Shown here: one piece after another, positions 12,701 to 23,177 of the stretch
Layout: the number at the start of each line of letters is the position of its first letter
Numbering within the stretch: the first letter of the stretch is position 1
Notes under the pieces: generated by a model
Told to the model about the DNA's origin: nothing
Databases searched by the model: none
Seen by the model: only the letters and a program-made list of their open reading frames with translations
Made by a program: the position numbers and the translations under genes
From: Nocardia acidivorans NBRC 108247
Lineage (GTDB): Bacteria > Actinomycetota > Actinomycetes > Mycobacteriales > Mycobacteriaceae
Direction of reading: 5' to 3'
NCBI RefSeq assembly: GCF_001625085.1
Contig: NZ_BDAW01000047.1
Coordinates: 1-64,000, forward strand
Length of the DNA: 64,000 bases

Positions 12701-15700
12701 TTGCGCGGTATGCGGATCGAGCTCGGCGCGATCGAGGCCGCCGTCGCGAGCGCGCCCGGTGTCGCACAGGCCGCGGTCATGATTCGCCGGGATCTTCCCG
12801 GCGATCCGCGGCTCGTCGCCTACCTGACCGCCGACGGCGCATCGGATATCGCGGCGGTGCGCGCGGCGGTGGCGGAACGGCTGCCCGACCATCTGGTGCC
12901 CGCCGCCTTCGTGCTGTGCGAACGACTGTCGCTGACCGTGAACGGCAAGGTCGATCGGAGCGCACTGCCCGCACCCGTACTCGACACCGCACCCTTCCGC
13001 GCACCGGAGAGCAGCACCGAACTGGCGGTGGCACGGGTATTCGGTGAGGTGCTGGGGGTCGATCGGATCGGCCTCGATGACGACTTCTTCCGACTCGGCG
13101 GTAATTCGCTCAGTGCCACCCGGGTGGCGGCGCGGCTCGCAGCGGCAGTGGGCCGCCGGGTCCCGGTGCGCATCCTCTTCGACGCGCCGACCGTGGCGGC
13201 CTTGGCCGCGCGCTTGGCCGAAACTGCGCCGTCGGCACGAATTCCATTGACCGCCATGGCCCGTCCCGACCGCATTCCGCTGTCCTTCGCCCAGCAGCGG
13301 CTGTGGCTGTTGAACCGCCTCGATCCGGAATCGGAGGCGTACCACATTCCGCTCGTCCTGCGCCTGACCGGCGACCTGAATACCGCCGCCATGGTGACGG
13401 CGGTGCGCGCGGTCATCGCCCGGCACGAGAGTCTGCGCACCTATTACCCGGAGGCGGACGGTATCGGGTGGCAGCGGGTCCTGCCGCCGGAGGCCGAATC
13501 GCCCATCGCGGCAGTGCATGTCGATGCCGCGTACGCCAGCGAGGAGCTGTGGGAGTTCTGTTCCCGGCCCTTCGATCTCACGACCGAAGCGCCGGTGCGC
13601 ACCAGGTTGTTCGCCGTCGCCGAACCGAACGGGCCGGTGCGGGAGTGGCTGCTGGCCTTCGTGATTCATCACGCCAACGCGGACGGATTCTCGCTCGCAC
13701 CGCTGGCCCGCGATCTGGTGACCGCGTATTCGGGCGCGTGCCGGGGTATGGAACCGCAGTGGCCAGAACTGGCGGTACAGTACGCCGACTACACGCTGTG
13801 GCAGCGGGCCATGCTCGGCGCGGCCGAGGACCCGGAATCGGAGATGGCACGCCAGATCGCCTACTGGACAACCACACTCGCCGACCTGCCCACCGAACTC
13901 GGGCTGCCGGCCGATCGCGCCCGCCCGCTGATCGCCTCGCACGCCGGTGCGACGGTCACCTGCGAGATTCCGGAACGGGCGGTGCGGCGGCTGCGCGCGG
14001 TCGCGCTCGAGCACGACGCCTCACTGTTCATGCTCCTGCACGCCGGACTGGCCATGCTGTTGGCGGCGTGGACCGGCGGCAGCGATATCGCCATCGGCAC
14101 GCCGGTGGCCGGGCGCGGTGAGGCGGCGCTGGACGATCTGGTGGGCATGTTCGTGAACACCCTGGTGCTGCGGACGAAAGTGCCGGTGGCACAGTCTTTC
14201 TCGTCCTTCCTGGGACAGGTGCGCGAGACCGACCTGGCCGCCTTCGCACACGCCGAACTGCCCTTCGAACAGGTGGTGGAGGCGCTCGATCCGCCGCGAT
14301 CCCGCTCCCGGCATCCGCTGTTCCAGGTGCTGCTGACCCTGCAGAATCTGGACCCGGTCCGGCTGGAGTTGCCCGGTCTGGACGCCGAACCGGTCGCGCT
14401 GGCCTCGCCGACGGCCCGCTTCGATCTGGAATTCATTGTCACCCAGTCGAATTCCGGACTTTCCGTGCGCGTCCAATACGCCACGGATCTCTTCGATCAG
14501 GTCACCATCGCGGCGCTGGCGCGGCGCTACGCCCTGCTGCTGGAGCGGGTGTGCGCCGATCCGCTCACCTCGATGGCCCGGCTGCCGATACTCGACGCCG
14601 CCGAGCAGCGCCGCATCGTCCAGGACTGGAATCACACCGGCGGCGCCGACACTGACCTGCTGCTGCCGGATCTGCTGACGGCGGCCGTCCGCCGTGCCCC
14701 CGAGGTGGCGGCCGTGCGCAGCGGTGACCTGGCCCTGACCTATCGGGAGTTGGACGATCGCGCCGAGGAGATCGCCCGGGACCTCATCGCACGCGGCATC
14801 GGACCGGAAGACGTGGTCGCACTCGGGATGTCGCGCTCACCGGCCTGGGTGGCGGCGTGCTGGGCGGTCACCAAATCCGGCGCCGCCTTCATGGCGGTGG
14901 ATCCCGGCTTCCCGCCCGCCCGCATCGCCGCCATGGTCCGGGACGCGGGTGCGCGGGTGGTGCTCACCACCGAACCCGAGCGCGCCGCCTTCGCCACCGA
15001 GCCGGTGGAAGTCGTCGTCCTGTCCGCCACCGGAATCCCCGTCGAACCATGGCCCGAGGAGCGCCCGGCGGATCGCGTCGAGGCGCGGCGGGCGCGAATC
15101 GACAATGCGGCCTATGTGATTCACACCTCCGGCTCCACCGGCCTGCCCAAGGCCGTGCTGGTGACCCACGCCGGCCTCGCGAATATGGTCGCCGCGCAAT
15201 CACATTCGATCGATGCGGGCCGCGGCGATCGCATTCTTTGCGTGGCTTCGCCGACCTTCGACGTCTCGATCTGGGAACTCACCCTCGCGGCCCGCACGGC
15301 GGCCACGCTGGTGATCGCGCCACCGGACGCCTACGCGGGCGCGGCCCTGACCGACTTGCTGCGCCGCGAGCGGGTGACGCACGGGTTCGTGACACCCGCG
15401 GTGCTGGCCCGCACCGATCCGGCCGATCTGCCCGACCTGTCGACGATTGTCACCGGCGGCGAGTCCTGCCCGCCCGCGGTGGTGGCCACCTGGGGCCGAT
15501 CGCAACTGCTGGTGAACGCCTACGGCCCCACCGAGACCACGGTGATCGCGACCATGAGCGCTCCGCTGCACGGCGATCATCCGATCACCATCGGCGGACC
15601 GGCGGTGGGCGTGCGCTGCTACGTCCTGGACCACTGCCTGCGACCGGTGCCCATCGGTGCGACGGGTGAGCTGTATATCGGCGGGCCCGGGGTGGCCCGG

Positions 15701-17098
15701 GGCTATCCGGGTCGCGGCGGGGCCACCGCCGCACGCTTCGTGGCCAATCCCTTCGGCGCGCCGGGTGAACGCCTGTATCGCACGGGCGATCTCGTCACCT
15801 GGACCCTCGACGGTGAGCTGATTCACCAGGGCCGCACGGACTTCCAGGTGAAGGTGCGCGGTATGCGCGTCGAGCTGGGGGAGATCGAGGCGGCGGTGGC
15901 GGCCGCACCGGGCGTCGCCCATGTGGTGGCGGCCCGCGCCGACGGTCCCGCCGGAGCCGAACTGGTCGCCTATGTGGTCGCCGAGCGCGATCGGGTACTC
16001 GATCCCGCCGTGCTCACGGCCGTTGCGGCACAGCGGCTTCCGGAGTATTTGCTGCCGGTGGTCGTCGTTCTCGACGAGCTGCCGCTGCTGGTCAGCGGGA
16101 AGGTGGATCGAGCGGCATTGCCGGTGCCCGCCAAATCCGGAGGCGAGTACCGCGCGCCGATCACACCCTCGGAACAGCAAGTGGCGGAGGTCTTCTCGGC
16201 GATCCTGAGCGTCGATCGGGTCGGCCTGGATGATGACTTCTTCACCCTCGGCGGCAACTCCCTCGCCGCCGCCCAGGCCATTGCGCGCCTGCACGGTTCG
16301 GTCACCCTTCGGGACCTCTTCGAGGCCCCGAAGGTCGCCGCTCTGGCCCGCCGGATGGATGAGAAGACCGGGGACACAGCGGAGAACGACTCGTACGCGG
16401 TGCTGCTGCCGCTGCGCCGCACGGGTCCCGAGACGCTCTTCTGCATCCACCCCGGCGGCGGACTGGCCTGGCCGTACGCGGGCCTGCTGGCGCATCTCGA
16501 TCCCGAGATCTCGCTCTACGGCCTGCAGGATCCGTGGGTGGTGCGGGATGAGGAACCGCTCAGCACGGTGGGCGACTACGCCGACCACTACGTGACCGAG
16601 ATTCTCGAGATTCAGCCGGAGGGCCCCTACCGCCTGCTCGGCTGGTCCCTGGGCGGCCGCATCGCACACGAAATCGCCGTGCGGTTACAGCTGCTCGGCG
16701 CGGAGGTGGTGCTGCTCGCCATGATGGACACCGCCGTCGCGGACGGTCGCGAACAGCTCGCGCCCGGTGACACCGATGCGGCCTGGGCGCAACTGCACGC
16801 CATGGAATCGGTCATGCGGGCCGCGGAGAACTTCCCGCTGGAGATGGTCGAACGCGCGACCGCCGCGCTCACCCGGCGGGTGCCCGGTGCGCCGAGCGGG
16901 CCGTACAAGGGCGATCTGCTGCATTTCACAGCCACCCGCGAGCCCGATCGGGAGCGGCGCCCGGCGGCGAGCTGGAGCGAGCACATCAGCGGGGACATCA
17001 CCGATATCGCGATCGACGCCACGCACATCGGCATGGCCGACGCGGCGCCGATCGCGGTGATCGCGCGGGCGCTGATCCGGCGGTGGAACGGAGCGTGA
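3737..17098 (+). CDS. Four-module non-ribosomal peptide synthetase with terminal thioesterase
   Basis: This 4,453-aa multimodular NRPS has the order C-A-T, C-A-T, C-A-T, C-A-T-TE. The GTG start at 3737 follows GGGAGGG. Condensation His motifs are HHVAIDG (residue 149), HHVIADG (1205), HHVNADG (2258) and HHANADG (3311). Each adenylation domain has a YTSGSTG or HTSGSTG loop, YGPTE and the A10 lysine in GKVDR. Phosphopantetheine serines are at about 1016 (LGGDS), 2072, 3124 and 4175 (LGGNS). The TE nucleophile is in GWSLGG (about 4304). No epimerisation, methylation or cyclisation domain is seen. Domain C1 and the TE resemble EntF ([36 protein letters not shown]), so C1 probably accepts an acyl or aryl starter. 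My hand alignment to PheA gives ten-residue codes DAWFSGAIVK, DAWLAAIIWK, DAWFVGAIIK and DVWFVGAVIK, all hydrophobic pockets; substrates remain unassigned. No MbtH, PPTase or starter-biosynthesis gene is in the window. Confidence 0.96.
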   Translation: MPAQSPDLCDAVPFELSSAQMELWLADDIGTGLGADSRALPGQAHYLELRGPLDVELFDAASHRAFEEFGVGRLRIGQAEGRPYQWMAPDIGGELERVDCTAAPEPHAAALEWMNRRHREPIDLLDAPLWAAALLRVGPERHIWYAQMHHVAIDGYGGLSLIARIGQWYEALLRETEPPAFGGLSPAGIQAVETAYRESTRFTADREYWRERFSDWTVPTPAGAVVRARHGGSAPIALRAEGALSAFEWVALEQLAQDCGVSPAQVLVAAICAFRAGIAGTTEPMVQLAASARTTAALKRSGGMLANVLPIRLHCAGAITVRELIGAAAREITGGLRHQRYRFEELRRDLGVSADQLLGPSVNLMFFDRTSRFGRAVAEYRILSSGSVADLHFNLYRAGHAEGLSIDILANPERYDRAELDGQLNRFLLFLGNFIAADPDQPVGGIGLLTDAERDRILHAPNRIDEPDPELLPELLAAGARHAAETAVIDGTTELTYGRLDALSNRLARTLIRSGVGPEDVVAVPARRSAEWVVALWAVAKTGAAYLPIDPVHPAERIAAMLEESRVRVIIDTATAQLPEPVRRGRAYLTLGDLMDSPATGPSADAHADLDAAPVTAAERVRPLRPAHPAYVIYTSGSTGTPKGVVVTHAGLAGLLAAQGDYLPAVPGDRMLCVTTPTFDASLWELLNAFAAGATLVIAPSEVYAGPALTDFIRRTGVTHAFLTPAVLASTDPSGLGALHYLSTGGEACPRAVVAAWSPGRTLVNAYGPTEATIVTNLGPLAPDRPITLGDTVPGMRCYVLDPWLRPVPPGVVGELYLGGPGLARGYLARPVVTAATFVADPFGAPGERLYRTGDLAAWNGCGELDFRGRVDTQIKIRGLRIELGEIESVLAACPGVAQAVVIVRTAAAPSIVAYAVPEPGVLLTTRELEVSAAQRLPSYMVPTIVLLDRLPTSANGKVDRAALPAPVAATGRYRAPVTAAEKAVAEAFTQVLGDDRLVGRRIGVDDDFFALGGDSLGAALVAGRVAAALGVAAGVRDLFEAGTVAAFAERVGARDLLVERARPAARERGATVPMSYAQRRLWLSHRMDPESAAYNMLLGLRLTGALDVSALTAALTDVVERHEALRTWFPEIDGAVCQRISPVDTVVAGLVAETIAAQDVERTLYEFGGSGFDLAAAPPILVRLLRIHDTQGVAEQHILAVLVHHVIADGLSLAPFARDLAAAYRSRARSAVPEWAPLPVQYADYTLWQREVLGAATDPESELSRQLGYWSEVLAGLPMESGLPPHRPRPAQPTRRAGRVGVDISGATAGGLREVARRHGATMFMVVHAGLSVVLAAVSGGSDIAVGTPVAGRGDARLDDLIGMFVNTLVLRVPVHAGESFDALLSRVRDIDLSAFAHDDAPFERVVDALGVPWSPTRHPLFQVMLSFRPRAYAEFELPGLRVESIEMPLPLAKFDLEFTVAESPGGLAVSVQYATDLFTEGAVRALAQRLARVLDQIARDGATPVGDIDLLSAEERRLLREWNETSQAIAVTLPHLLTRAAAYDPELRAVTGESGSLTYGELSARANRLARRLIALGIGPEDIVAVALPRSPEWVVAVCAVAYTGAAYLPIDPNAPAERIDLMLTDSAAAMGITTDRRRADLPAPAGGGWLLIDPDEPVEPESPPITDADRVRPLRLAHPAYVMYTSGSTGKPKAVTITHAGLANVLVTQAQRCDSDPATRVLAVASPGFDASIWELLLALGSGATLVIAPAWAYAGDALLELLERERISHALLTPRVLATLTAPERLPELRLLAAAGETCPPELVELWSAGRCFVNIYGPTEATIWATVTVPLRADATVSLGGPVVGMRCYVLDDRLRPVPPGVIGEIYLAGTGLARGYHRRSGLTATRFLPDPFTAAGDRMYRTGDLGSWRGDGELDYHGRNDFQVKIRGVRLELGEIEAALTALPAVGDAVVTARVDAQTGSVEPELAAYVVAAAESEVDPAEVRAQLSRTLPDQYLPATVTVLERFPLTLTGKVDRSALPDPERSPVAFRAPETEFEEMVARAFAEVLGVDRVGSTDDFFALGGNSLSAARVVAALRATGFEPDLRALFERPTVAGLAQALTARGVAAPSHPAAAPERPGPERVPLSFAQQGIWLLDRFGAGAAYHILLAVRLTGALDVAALSTAVTDVVRRHEALRTYFPEHEGVPYQRVASADAVALELCRISPERLDHVLAEFESEPFDLATAPPIRARLYALEQDGGCAGWVLALVVHHVNADGFSLGPLARDLAAAYTARSIGGAPRWPALSLRYADHTVRQHTALGAPEDPDSELNRQLAHWVRVLDGAPLELALPLDRPRPEFSRHIGGSVDAVVPQEITAALRAIGQRHRASLFMVVHAALVVLLARLSGSTDIVIGTPTAGRDHPGLDDLVGMFVNPVALRVPVEATASFDELVHRVRVIDVDAFANARAPFERVVEALDLPRSAARHPLFQVMLAYRNFGSAELCLPGVRVEPIPPRTAHVRFDLEFEVAERDSGLALTLRYDTARCDGETAAALLDRFGRVLAQAAAAPDRPSHTIELLTPVERERILHSWNKTGGATHINLPGLMCRAVTLAPDAVAVVCGARALTYRELDQRSNQLTRGLIRRGVGPGDVVAVVMRRSVEWVIALWAVAKSGATYLPLDPRHPRERIAHMLAETGAALGLTTADSGDGLPGAPPAGWLAVDDPAMVAELAATSASVVTGNERLRNLRLYDAAYVIYTSGSTGAPKGVVITHAGLANTVAAQTAHCAPGRDARVLAVASPSFDASLWEVLLALGAAATLVLAEPDVYGGSELTELLRRERITHAFLTPAVLAGMDPHELASAGPRVLVTGGEVVAPALAARWSADRTLVIAYGPTETTIISHLSAPYVPGRPVTLGGPATGMRCYVLDAWLHPVPAGVTGELYIAGAGVARGYHARPGLTALRFLADPFAPGRMYRTGDSVRWNAAGALEFVGRTDDQVKLRGMRIELGAIEAAVASAPGVAQAAVMIRRDLPGDPRLVAYLTADGASDIAAVRAAVAERLPDHLVPAAFVLCERLSLTVNGKVDRSALPAPVLDTAPFRAPESSTELAVARVFGEVLGVDRIGLDDDFFRLGGNSLSATRVAARLAAAVGRRVPVRILFDAPTVAALAARLAETAPSARIPLTAMARPDRIPLSFAQQRLWLLNRLDPESEAYHIPLVLRLTGDLNTAAMVTAVRAVIARHESLRTYYPEADGIGWQRVLPPEAESPIAAVHVDAAYASEELWEFCSRPFDLTTEAPVRTRLFAVAEPNGPVREWLLAFVIHHANADGFSLAPLARDLVTAYSGACRGMEPQWPELAVQYADYTLWQRAMLGAAEDPESEMARQIAYWTTTLADLPTELGLPADRARPLIASHAGATVTCEIPERAVRRLRAVALEHDASLFMLLHAGLAMLLAAWTGGSDIAIGTPVAGRGEAALDDLVGMFVNTLVLRTKVPVAQSFSSFLGQVRETDLAAFAHAELPFEQVVEALDPPRSRSRHPLFQVLLTLQNLDPVRLELPGLDAEPVALASPTARFDLEFIVTQSNSGLSVRVQYATDLFDQVTIAALARRYALLLERVCADPLTSMARLPILDAAEQRRIVQDWNHTGGADTDLLLPDLLTAAVRRAPEVAAVRSGDLALTYRELDDRAEEIARDLIARGIGPEDVVALGMSRSPAWVAACWAVTKSGAAFMAVDPGFPPARIAAMVRDAGARVVLTTEPERAAFATEPVEVVVLSATGIPVEPWPEERPADRVEARRARIDNAAYVIHTSGSTGLPKAVLVTHAGLANMVAAQSHSIDAGRGDRILCVASPTFDVSIWELTLAARTAATLVIAPPDAYAGAALTDLLRRERVTHGFVTPAVLARTDPADLPDLSTIVTGGESCPPAVVATWGRSQLLVNAYGPTETTVIATMSAPLHGDHPITIGGPAVGVRCYVLDHCLRPVPIGATGELYIGGPGVARGYPGRGGATAARFVANPFGAPGERLYRTGDLVTWTLDGELIHQGRTDFQVKVRGMRVELGEIEAAVAAAPGVAHVVAARADGPAGAELVAYVVAERDRVLDPAVLTAVAAQRLPEYLLPVVVVLDELPLLVSGKVDRAALPVPAKSGGEYRAPITPSEQQVAEVFSAILSVDRVGLDDDFFTLGGNSLAAAQAIARLHGSVTLRDLFEAPKVAALARRMDEKTGDTAENDSYAVLLPLRRTGPETLFCIHPGGGLAWPYAGLLAHLDPEISLYGLQDPWVVRDEEPLSTVGDYADHYVTEILEIQPEGPYRLLGWSLGGRIAHEIAVRLQLLGAEVVLLAMMDTAVADGREQLAPGDTDAAWAQLHAMESVMRAAENFPLEMVERATAALTRRVPGAPSGPYKGDLLHFTATREPDRERRPAASWSEHISGDITDIAIDATHIGMADAAPIAVIARALIRRWNGA

Positions 17099-17328
17099 GC
17101 ATCGATCATCTATCCGGGGCCATCAGGGTTTTCGGCGCGCGGGCCATCGATCACGACCTCGATCTGATCGGCGACGCGGACCACATCATCGATATGGGAC
17201 CGGGTGGCGGACCCGATGGCGGGCGCATCATCGCCACCGGCACGCCGCGGCAGCCGGCCGCCACGCGCGACAGCCTGACCGGGCGGTACCTGCGCCGCCA
17301 TCAGCACCTCGCCGAGAGCGGCCGCTAG
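17095..17328 (+). pseudogene. Orphan UvrA-like C-terminal fragment coupled to the NRPS stop
   Basis: This 77-codon frame begins with a GTG whose bases overlap the NRPS TGA (GTGA). Its protein matches the extreme C-terminus of UvrA and UvrA-like ABC proteins: [20 protein letters not shown] corresponds to the VIEHDLDVI...ADWVIDLGP segment with its switch histidine, followed by [10 protein letters not shown] and SLTGRYL. The Walker A, signature and zinc-finger parts are absent, so it cannot be a working ATPase. It may be a relic of a UvrA-type drug-resistance protein (compare DrrC) or a coupled small protein. It also overlaps the convergent peptidase stop by 4 bases. Confidence 0.65.
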
Positions 17329-19583
17329 AGACCCCGCACCTTCGCGAAGACGACCGCGGAACTGTCCTGCCGGAAGTAGGTGTCGTTCGGATGGCCCGCG
17401 CCCGCACCCTGGGCGAGCTTGGAATCGGGTAGATACGTGTAGTCGGCGACGGTGAGCGCGACCGCGCCCGCCGGTGCCACCAGTTCGACCTCGATGCCGT
17501 CGGCGGGCGGTGCCGCGAAGCTGAAACTCTTGTGCGGCACGGGAGTCACCTCGCGGCCCGCCACCCGGAGCGCGGTGGGTGCCTGCTCCCAGTGCAGGTC
17601 GATGCGGGTCGCACCGCGCGTGGAGCGCAGTCGCAGCTTGACCGTGCGCTGCCCGGAATCGGTGGTGTCGGAGATGATGTCGGCGGTCGGCGCGGTGAGG
17701 TTCTCCACCACTGCCTTTCCGCTGGCCACCACGCTGGGGAACAGGTCGGAGTAGGGCGCGCCCGGAGCGTGATCACTCGCGAACGACCGCGTCCAGTCAT
17801 CGGGGGGTAGCACCGACATCCATTGGGCCTGTTGCTGATCCGCGTCGAGCGCGTACGCCACCTGTGCCACCCGCGGATGCTCCACATCAAAGCGATCCAC
17901 GGCCTGCCCCACGGCGGTGAGCACCAGGGCCAGCACCAGCGTCAGCGCCGGAACGGTCCAGCCGCGCCGCTGCGGCCAGCTCCGAATGAGCGTCAGCAGC
18001 AGCAGACCGCCCAGCAGCACCACCAGCGGTACCGCGGTGAAGGGTGCGGTCATGAGCCCGGCCTGCATACCCAACCACACATTGCAGCCCAGGAATACGG
18101 CCGCGGGCAGCAGGAAGACGGTGAGGGTGAGCAGCCGCCAGCGATCCGGCACCAGGAAGGTCAGCGCCACCCCGAGCGCCGCCGCACAGCCCGGCAGTAC
18201 GAACATCTCGGCCGCGGCGGGGGAGTACACCGTCGTCGCGGCCCCCGCCACCACCACACCCGTGAGCACCCCGACGGCGGCGGCGGTCGCGCCGAACCAG
18301 CGGCGCGCCAGGGCATAGCAGGCGATCAGCACGCAGACCGCGAGCACCAGCAGCGCGGCCTGGAAGAACTCGGGCCGATACGGATCCACCGGCCACGCCC
18401 GGTACTCGGGCCGAATCCGCTGCACCAGCCACCACAGCCCGTACGTCGCGCCCACCGCCACCGGCGTACCCGCCGAAGTCAGTGCCGCAGCACCGATCAC
18501 GCCCTTGACGGACGCCTCGCCATTGCGCCGCACCTGCCGGATCACCCACCCGCCCACCAGCAGCGACAGCACCGCGAGCGCGATGATCACCCAGGCGGGC
18601 AGCACCACCAGCGTGCCGAAAGGCAGTGCGAAATAAGCCGGATTCGAGCGATCGGCGGTATCGGTCAGATCCCGCCCGCCGAAATCCCTGGTCAGTGCGA
18701 GCGTATTCTCGCCCAGCTGCTGTACGGTCGCCAGATCCACATGCGCGGGATCATCTTTCGGATTGTGGTAGTAGGCGCTGTCACCGGCGTAGGCCCAATC
18801 CAGCACCGGCAGCCCGACCTTGTCGAAGGCCACGAAATCGGTGGTGCTGGAGACACCCGCACCCGCCAGCGTGGTGGTCAGCGAATCGGTATTCGGATAC
18901 GGCGCGTGCTTGGCGACCCCGATCAGGCCGCCATCGGGGGAGGTGATCCGCCACAGCAGCGGCGGCCCGCCCGCACCGCGCGCGTCATGATTGATCACCA
19001 CGCCGTGGCGATCGTAATTCCCCGCCGCCGCAAAGGCTTCCGCGCCCAGCAGCCCCGGCTCCTCACCATCGGTGAGCAGGGCGACCACGGTATTGCGCAG
19101 GCCGTTCTCACTGTCGCGCAGGGCGCGCATGGTCTCCAGAATGGCCGCCACGCCGACCCCGTCGTCATTCGCGCCCGGCCCCGGCGGCACCGAATCGTAG
19201 TGCGCCACCAGGTAGACGGTGCCGGTCGGATTCGTGCCCTTCAGTGTGCCGACGATATTGGCGACCCGGCCGAGCCCGGTATTGTCCGGTTTGAAGTTGC
19301 CGGGCCAGCGGCCCACACCCTCGCGAATCTCGGTCTCCAGCCCCAGCTTTCGCAGCTCGTCGGCGAGATGATCACGCACCCGGTCATGTTCGGGCGTGCC
19401 GACCGGATGCGGCGCCCGCGCGATCTCCCGCACCGTCCGGTAGGCGCGGGCGGCGCTGAACTCCTCCGGCGCGGCGGAGTCGTCGCGATATCCACGCGGT
19501 TGGCCCTGCCAGGCGGTGGCCACCACCACCGCCAGCAGTAGCGCGAATGCCAGCAACCCCGAAAGCCCTCGTCCCACCCGCAT
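17325..19583 (-). CDS. Membrane-anchored M28 family zinc aminopeptidase
   Basis: This 752-aa protein has an N-terminal signal anchor (residues 5-25), an M28 peptidase domain (about 40-300) and a multi-span membrane region (about 330-560) ending in an extracytoplasmic beta-rich tail. Zinc ligands are recognisable: H128 in VAHYDS, D140 in GANDDG, E174/E175 in TDGEE, a DARG aspartate, and the late histidine in YYHNPKDD. The fusion of an M28 domain to several membrane helices is the Fxna/ERMP1-like layout found in actinobacteria. It probably trims peptides outside the membrane. It runs convergent to the NRPS, so co-regulation is unlikely, though a product-processing role cannot be excluded. Confidence 0.9.
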   Translation of the reverse strand: MRVGRGLSGLLAFALLLAVVVATAWQGQPRGYRDDSAAPEEFSAARAYRTVREIARAPHPVGTPEHDRVRDHLADELRKLGLETEIREGVGRWPGNFKPDNTGLGRVANIVGTLKGTNPTGTVYLVAHYDSVPPGPGANDDGVGVAAILETMRALRDSENGLRNTVVALLTDGEEPGLLGAEAFAAAGNYDRHGVVINHDARGAGGPPLLWRITSPDGGLIGVAKHAPYPNTDSLTTTLAGAGVSSTTDFVAFDKVGLPVLDWAYAGDSAYYHNPKDDPAHVDLATVQQLGENTLALTRDFGGRDLTDTADRSNPAYFALPFGTLVVLPAWVIIALAVLSLLVGGWVIRQVRRNGEASVKGVIGAAALTSAGTPVAVGATYGLWWLVQRIRPEYRAWPVDPYRPEFFQAALLVLAVCVLIACYALARRWFGATAAAVGVLTGVVVAGAATTVYSPAAAEMFVLPGCAAALGVALTFLVPDRWRLLTLTVFLLPAAVFLGCNVWLGMQAGLMTAPFTAVPLVVLLGGLLLLTLIRSWPQRRGWTVPALTLVLALVLTAVGQAVDRFDVEHPRVAQVAYALDADQQQAQWMSVLPPDDWTRSFASDHAPGAPYSDLFPSVVASGKAVVENLTAPTADIISDTTDSGQRTVKLRLRSTRGATRIDLHWEQAPTALRVAGREVTPVPHKSFSFAAPPADGIEVELVAPAGAVALTVADYTYLPDSKLAQGAGAGHPNDTYFRQDSSAVVFAKVRGL

Positions 19584-19625
19584 GAGATCGATAGTAGGCA
19601 GGAAAGCCGCGCGGTCGGCCGCGCC

Positions 19626-20387
19626 TCACGCCTGCTGGGTCGGCAGCACAATGAGCTGACGCAGGTTGACGTGCGCGGGACGGCTCGTGGTGTACGCGAT
19701 CAGATCGGCGATATCGTCGGCCGAGAGCGCGTCGATGACGGCGAACATGCCGTCCAACCCGCTGCTCAATGCCTCGTTGTCGATATGCGAGCCGAGTTCG
19801 GTAGCGGTCAGGCCCGGTTCGATATTGGTCACCCGCACCCGGCGCGAACCCAATTCGGTGCGCAGGCTCGCCGACAGGTGGGTGAGCGCGGCCTTGGTCG
19901 CCCCGTACACCGCGTAATCCGGGAAGGTCACGTGCGCGCCGATGGAGGAGATGTCCACCAGATCGGCGGTGCGCCCGGCCTCGGCCGCGGCCAGCAGGTC
20001 CGGTACGAACGCGCGAATGATGCGCAGCGCACCGGTGATATTGGTGTCGATCATGCGCACCCACTCGTCCTCGCGACCCGCCGCGATGGGGTTGGGCAGC
20101 ATGACACCGGCCGAGTTGACCACCAGATCCACCGGGCCGAAGTGCGCGTGCACCCGGTCCGCCGCGGTGCGCACGCTCGCGGCATCGGTGATGTCGACGG
20201 GGACCGCCAGCGCCACCCCGCCCTCGGCCTCGATCTTGGCCACCAGGGTCTCGAGCCGATCCGCGCGCCGGGCCAGCAGCGCCACCCGGGCGCCATGGCG
20301 AGCCAGCAGCACTGCGGTCGCCTCACCCATTCCGCTCGCGGCTCCGGTGATGACGGCGGTGCGGCCGGACAGGTTCTCGTAGCTCAT
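19626..20387 (-). CDS. Short-chain dehydrogenase/reductase
   Basis: This 253-aa classical SDR has the cofactor motif TGAASGMG near the N-terminus. An arginine pair in the next turn (LARRADR) suggests NADP(H). It also has NSAG in place of NNAG, a catalytic serine in DISSIGAH, and YGATK with the catalytic Tyr and Lys. The ATG at 20387 is preceded on its strand by GAAGGAGAAG, a strong ribosome-binding site; a longer open frame upstream has no support. The gene diverges from an XRE regulator across a gap of about 117 bases, an arrangement in which that regulator commonly controls the SDR. The substrate cannot be predicted. Confidence 0.9.
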   Translation of the reverse strand: MSYENLSGRTAVITGAASGMGEATAVLLARHGARVALLARRADRLETLVAKIEAEGGVALAVPVDITDAASVRTAADRVHAHFGPVDLVVNSAGVMLPNPIAAGREDEWVRMIDTNITGALRIIRAFVPDLLAAAEAGRTADLVDISSIGAHVTFPDYAVYGATKAALTHLSASLRTELGSRRVRVTNIEPGLTATELGSHIDNEALSSGLDGMFAVIDALSADDIADLIAYTTSRPAHVNLRQLIVLPTQQA

Positions 20388-20504
20388 TTCCTTCTCCTTC
20401 GCTGAGGTCTGCACCCATCCTGAGCTGGCGCGACAGGGGTAGCGAGGGGTCCGGTTTTCCTGGGTCCGGCAGTACCAGGATCGGATATCCCTAGGGTGGG
20501 GGAC

Positions 20505-21338
20505 ATGGACAGCGATCTCGGCGAGTTTCTGCGATCCCGTCGCGCCCGCATCCAGCCCGCCGAGGCCGGATTGCGCGAATACGGCCGCCGCCGGGTGCCC
20601 GGCCTGCGCCGCGAGGAGGTGGCGCAGCTGGCCGGGGTCAGCGTGGACTACTACATCCGGCTGGAACAGGGGCGCGGGCGCAATGCCTCGGACGCGGTGC
20701 TGGACGCGGTCGCGCGGGCACTGCGGCTGACCGACTCCGAGCGACTGCATCTCTACGTCCTGGCCCGGCCCCGCGGTACGCATCCGACCGGTGGGGGCGG
20801 GGTGTATCAGGACTCGCTGCGGCCGGGGGCGCGCCTGGTGCTGGACGCCCTTGTCGCTCCCGCCTTCGTGCTGGGCCGCCGCATGGACGTGATCGCTTGG
20901 AATGACCTGGGCGACAAGGTGTCCGGCTTCTCCGCGGTGCCCGCCGCGGAGCGCAATCAGGCCCGCTATCTGTTCCTGAACCCGCTCGCACCGCGGTTCT
21001 ATCCGGACTGGGAGACCGTGGGCGCCGAGACCGTGGCCTTCCTGCGCCGCGATGCCGGACTGCATCCGGACGATCCGAAACTGCACGCCCTGGTCGATGA
21101 GCTCACCACCCGCAGCGCGGACTTCCGGCGCATCTGGACCGCGCACCCGGTCAAGGAGAAGACGCACGGCGCCAAGCGAATCCGGCATCCGGAGGCCGGA
21201 CTGCTGGAGATGGGCTACGAATCACTGCTGCTTCCGGGCGATCCCGATCAACTGCTCGTCGTCTACACCGCCGTTCCCGGCTCGGCCACCGCCGCCGCCC
21301 TGGCGGCCCTCGCCGCGAGCACCACCGCGCACGTCTGA
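20505..21338 (+). CDS. XRE-type regulator with MmyB-like ligand-binding domain
   Basis: This 277-aa regulator has an N-terminal helix-turn-helix of Cro/CI type (VPGLRREEVAQLAGVSVDYY, then IRLEQGRGRNAS). The MmyB-like C-terminal ligand domain begins around LRPGARLVLDAL and contains WNDLGDKVSGF and the ARYLFLNP segment. The ATG at 20505 is taken because GGGGGA immediately precedes it; GTG 20496 would add three residues. It diverges from the SDR and lies 15 bases upstream of the ammonia-lyase gene in the same direction. It probably controls one or both; family members often autoregulate and activate a neighbouring SDR. Confidence 0.88.
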   Translation: MDSDLGEFLRSRRARIQPAEAGLREYGRRRVPGLRREEVAQLAGVSVDYYIRLEQGRGRNASDAVLDAVARALRLTDSERLHLYVLARPRGTHPTGGGGVYQDSLRPGARLVLDALVAPAFVLGRRMDVIAWNDLGDKVSGFSAVPAAERNQARYLFLNPLAPRFYPDWETVGAETVAFLRRDAGLHPDDPKLHALVDELTTRSADFRRIWTAHPVKEKTHGAKRIRHPEAGLLEMGYESLLLPGDPDQLLVVYTAVPGSATAAALAALAASTTAHV

Positions 21339-21353
21339 GGAAAGGAGAGGCCC

Positions 21354-22934
21354 GTGAGCGCCTCCATCGAACACACCCCCGGTCGCTTCACCTCCAACGA
21401 CACCGTCACCGTGGGAATCGGCCCGGTGAGCGTGGCGGAGGTGGTGCGTGTCGCCCGCTACGGTGCGCCGGTGCGGCTGTCGGCCGAATCACTGGCGCTG
21501 ATCGCCGAAAGTCGCACGCGCATCCAGGAATTGGCCGACGATCCGAAGCCGGTGTACGGGGTTTCCACCGGATTCGGCGCGCTGGCCAGTCGGCATATTC
21601 CGCAGGAGTTGCGAACCCAGTTGCAGCGCAGCCTGATTCGCTCGCATGCGGCGGGCTCCGGGCCGGAGGTGGAGACCGAGGTGGTGCGCGCGCTCATGCT
21701 GCTGCGCCTGTCCACCCTGGCCACCGGGCGCACCGGCGTACGACCTGAGGTGGCACTGACCTACGCCGGAATGCTCTCGGCGGGCATCGCCCCGGTGGTG
21801 CGCGAATTCGGCAGCCTCGGCTGTTCGGGTGATCTCGCACCGCTGTCCCATATCGCGCTGGCCGCGATGGGCGAGGGGCAGGTCCGCACCGCCGACGGTG
21901 AATTGGTGCCCGCCGCAACCGCTTTGGCGCAGGCGGGGCTGGAGCCGGTGGTGCTCGCGGAGAAGGAGGGGCTCGCGCTCATCAACGGCACCGACGGCAT
22001 GCTCGGCATGCTGGTGCTGGCGCTGCACGATCTCGACGGACTGCTGCGCCTGGCCGATATCGCCGCCGCCATGAGCGTGGAGGGTCAACTCGGCACCGAT
22101 CGGGTCTTCGCGGCCGATCTACAGGCCCTGCGCCCGCATCCGGGACAGGCCGTCGCCGCGGCGAATATGACCCGGCTGCTCGCCGACTCCGAGATCGTCG
22201 CCAGCCATCGCGGGCCGGAATGCGCGCGTGTCCAGGACGCGTATTCGCTGCGCTGCGCACCGCAGGTCGCGGGTGCGGCCCGCGATACCGTCGAACACGC
22301 GCGAAGTGTGGCGCTGCGCGAATTGGCCAGCGCCGTGGACAATCCGGTCGTCACCCTGGACGGCCGGGTCGAATCCAACGGCAATTTCCACGGCGCGCCG
22401 GTCGCCTACGTACTGGACTTCCTCGCCATCGTGGTCGCCGATGTGGCGAGCATCAGTGAGCGGCGCACCGACCGCTTCCTGGATGTGGCCCGCAATCACG
22501 GTCTGAACGCTTTCCTCGCCGATGATCCCGGCGTGGACAGCGGACATATGATCGCCCAATACACCCAGGCCGCAATCGTTTCCGAGCTCAAGCGGCTCGC
22601 CAATCCGGCCAGCGTCGACTCCATTCCGTCCTCGGCCATGCAGGAGGACCACGTCTCCATGGGCTGGTCCGCCGCCCGCAAGCTGCGCCGCGCCATCGAC
22701 GGGCTGACCCGGGTGCTCGCCATTGAAATCCTCACCGCCGCAAGGGGTATCGATATGCGCGCACCATTGACGCCCGCACCCGCCACGGCGGCCGTCATCG
22801 CGGCGCTGCGCGAGCAGGTGCCCGGTCCGGGCCCGGACCGCTACCTCGCGCCCGATATCGAGGCCGCCGTCAGCCTCGCCGCCGCGGGCGCATTGGTCGC
22901 CGCCGCCGAAGGGGTCGCCGGGCCGCTGGGCTGA
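21354..22934 (+). CDS. hutH: Histidine ammonia-lyase (aromatic amino acid lyase family)
   Basis: This 526-aa MIO-dependent lyase removes ammonia from L-histidine to give urocanate. The GTG start follows AAGGAGAGG. YGVSTGFG supplies the catalytic tyrosine region. The prosthetic-group triad is C157-S158-G159 in GSLGCSGDLAPL, with cysteine where most family members have alanine. SHAAG near residue 98 fits histidine rather than tyrosine or phenylalanine specificity. Later motifs include NGTDGM, ELASAVDNP, NGNFHG and SSAMQEDHVSMG. No hutU, hutI or hutG lies nearby, so the pathway is split, or the enzyme serves another role together with the XRE regulator 15 bases upstream. Its 3' end is duplicated downstream. 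Confidence 0.92.
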   Translation: MSASIEHTPGRFTSNDTVTVGIGPVSVAEVVRVARYGAPVRLSAESLALIAESRTRIQELADDPKPVYGVSTGFGALASRHIPQELRTQLQRSLIRSHAAGSGPEVETEVVRALMLLRLSTLATGRTGVRPEVALTYAGMLSAGIAPVVREFGSLGCSGDLAPLSHIALAAMGEGQVRTADGELVPAATALAQAGLEPVVLAEKEGLALINGTDGMLGMLVLALHDLDGLLRLADIAAAMSVEGQLGTDRVFAADLQALRPHPGQAVAAANMTRLLADSEIVASHRGPECARVQDAYSLRCAPQVAGAARDTVEHARSVALRELASAVDNPVVTLDGRVESNGNFHGAPVAYVLDFLAIVVADVASISERRTDRFLDVARNHGLNAFLADDPGVDSGHMIAQYTQAAIVSELKRLANPASVDSIPSSAMQEDHVSMGWSAARKLRRAIDGLTRVLAIEILTAARGIDMRAPLTPAPATAAVIAALREQVPGPGPDRYLAPDIEAAVSLAAAGALVAAAEGVAGPLG

Positions 22935-23034
22935 TCGCTCGCGATTGGTCGCCGCCGAAGGGGTTGCGGGGCAGCTGGGCTGATCGCTCGCGATTGGTCC
23001 CCGCCGCCGAAGGGTCGCCGGGCTGATCGCTCGC
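22892..23034. repeat. Three imperfect copies of the hutH 3' end
   Basis: A unit beginning ATTGGTCGCCGCCG and ending CTGATCGCTCGC occurs three times in tandem: 22892-22942 (51 bases, includes the hutH stop), 22943-22991 (49) and 22992-23034 (43). The copies differ by short deletions and substitutions. This is tandem duplication of coding sequence into the intergenic region, and each later copy repeats the TGA. No terminator-like hairpin is evident. Confidence 0.85.
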
Positions 23035-23177
23035 AGCCGAGGTGCCCGCTGCCGTGCCGCCCCGGGTGCGTCTCCCGGCACGGCATCCCTCGTTGCCGCG
23101 ATATCGGCCTCGCACCGGGCCGATATCGACTGCACGGCTTCCACTCCGCACACCCTTTGACGTGGTAAACCGGCAGT

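Noticed and set aside
17823-19541. 572-aa plus-strand frame over the M28 peptidase
   Set aside because: Composition is dominated by His, Gln, Arg and Gly with no motifs. The minus-strand frame has signal anchor, zinc ligands and helices.
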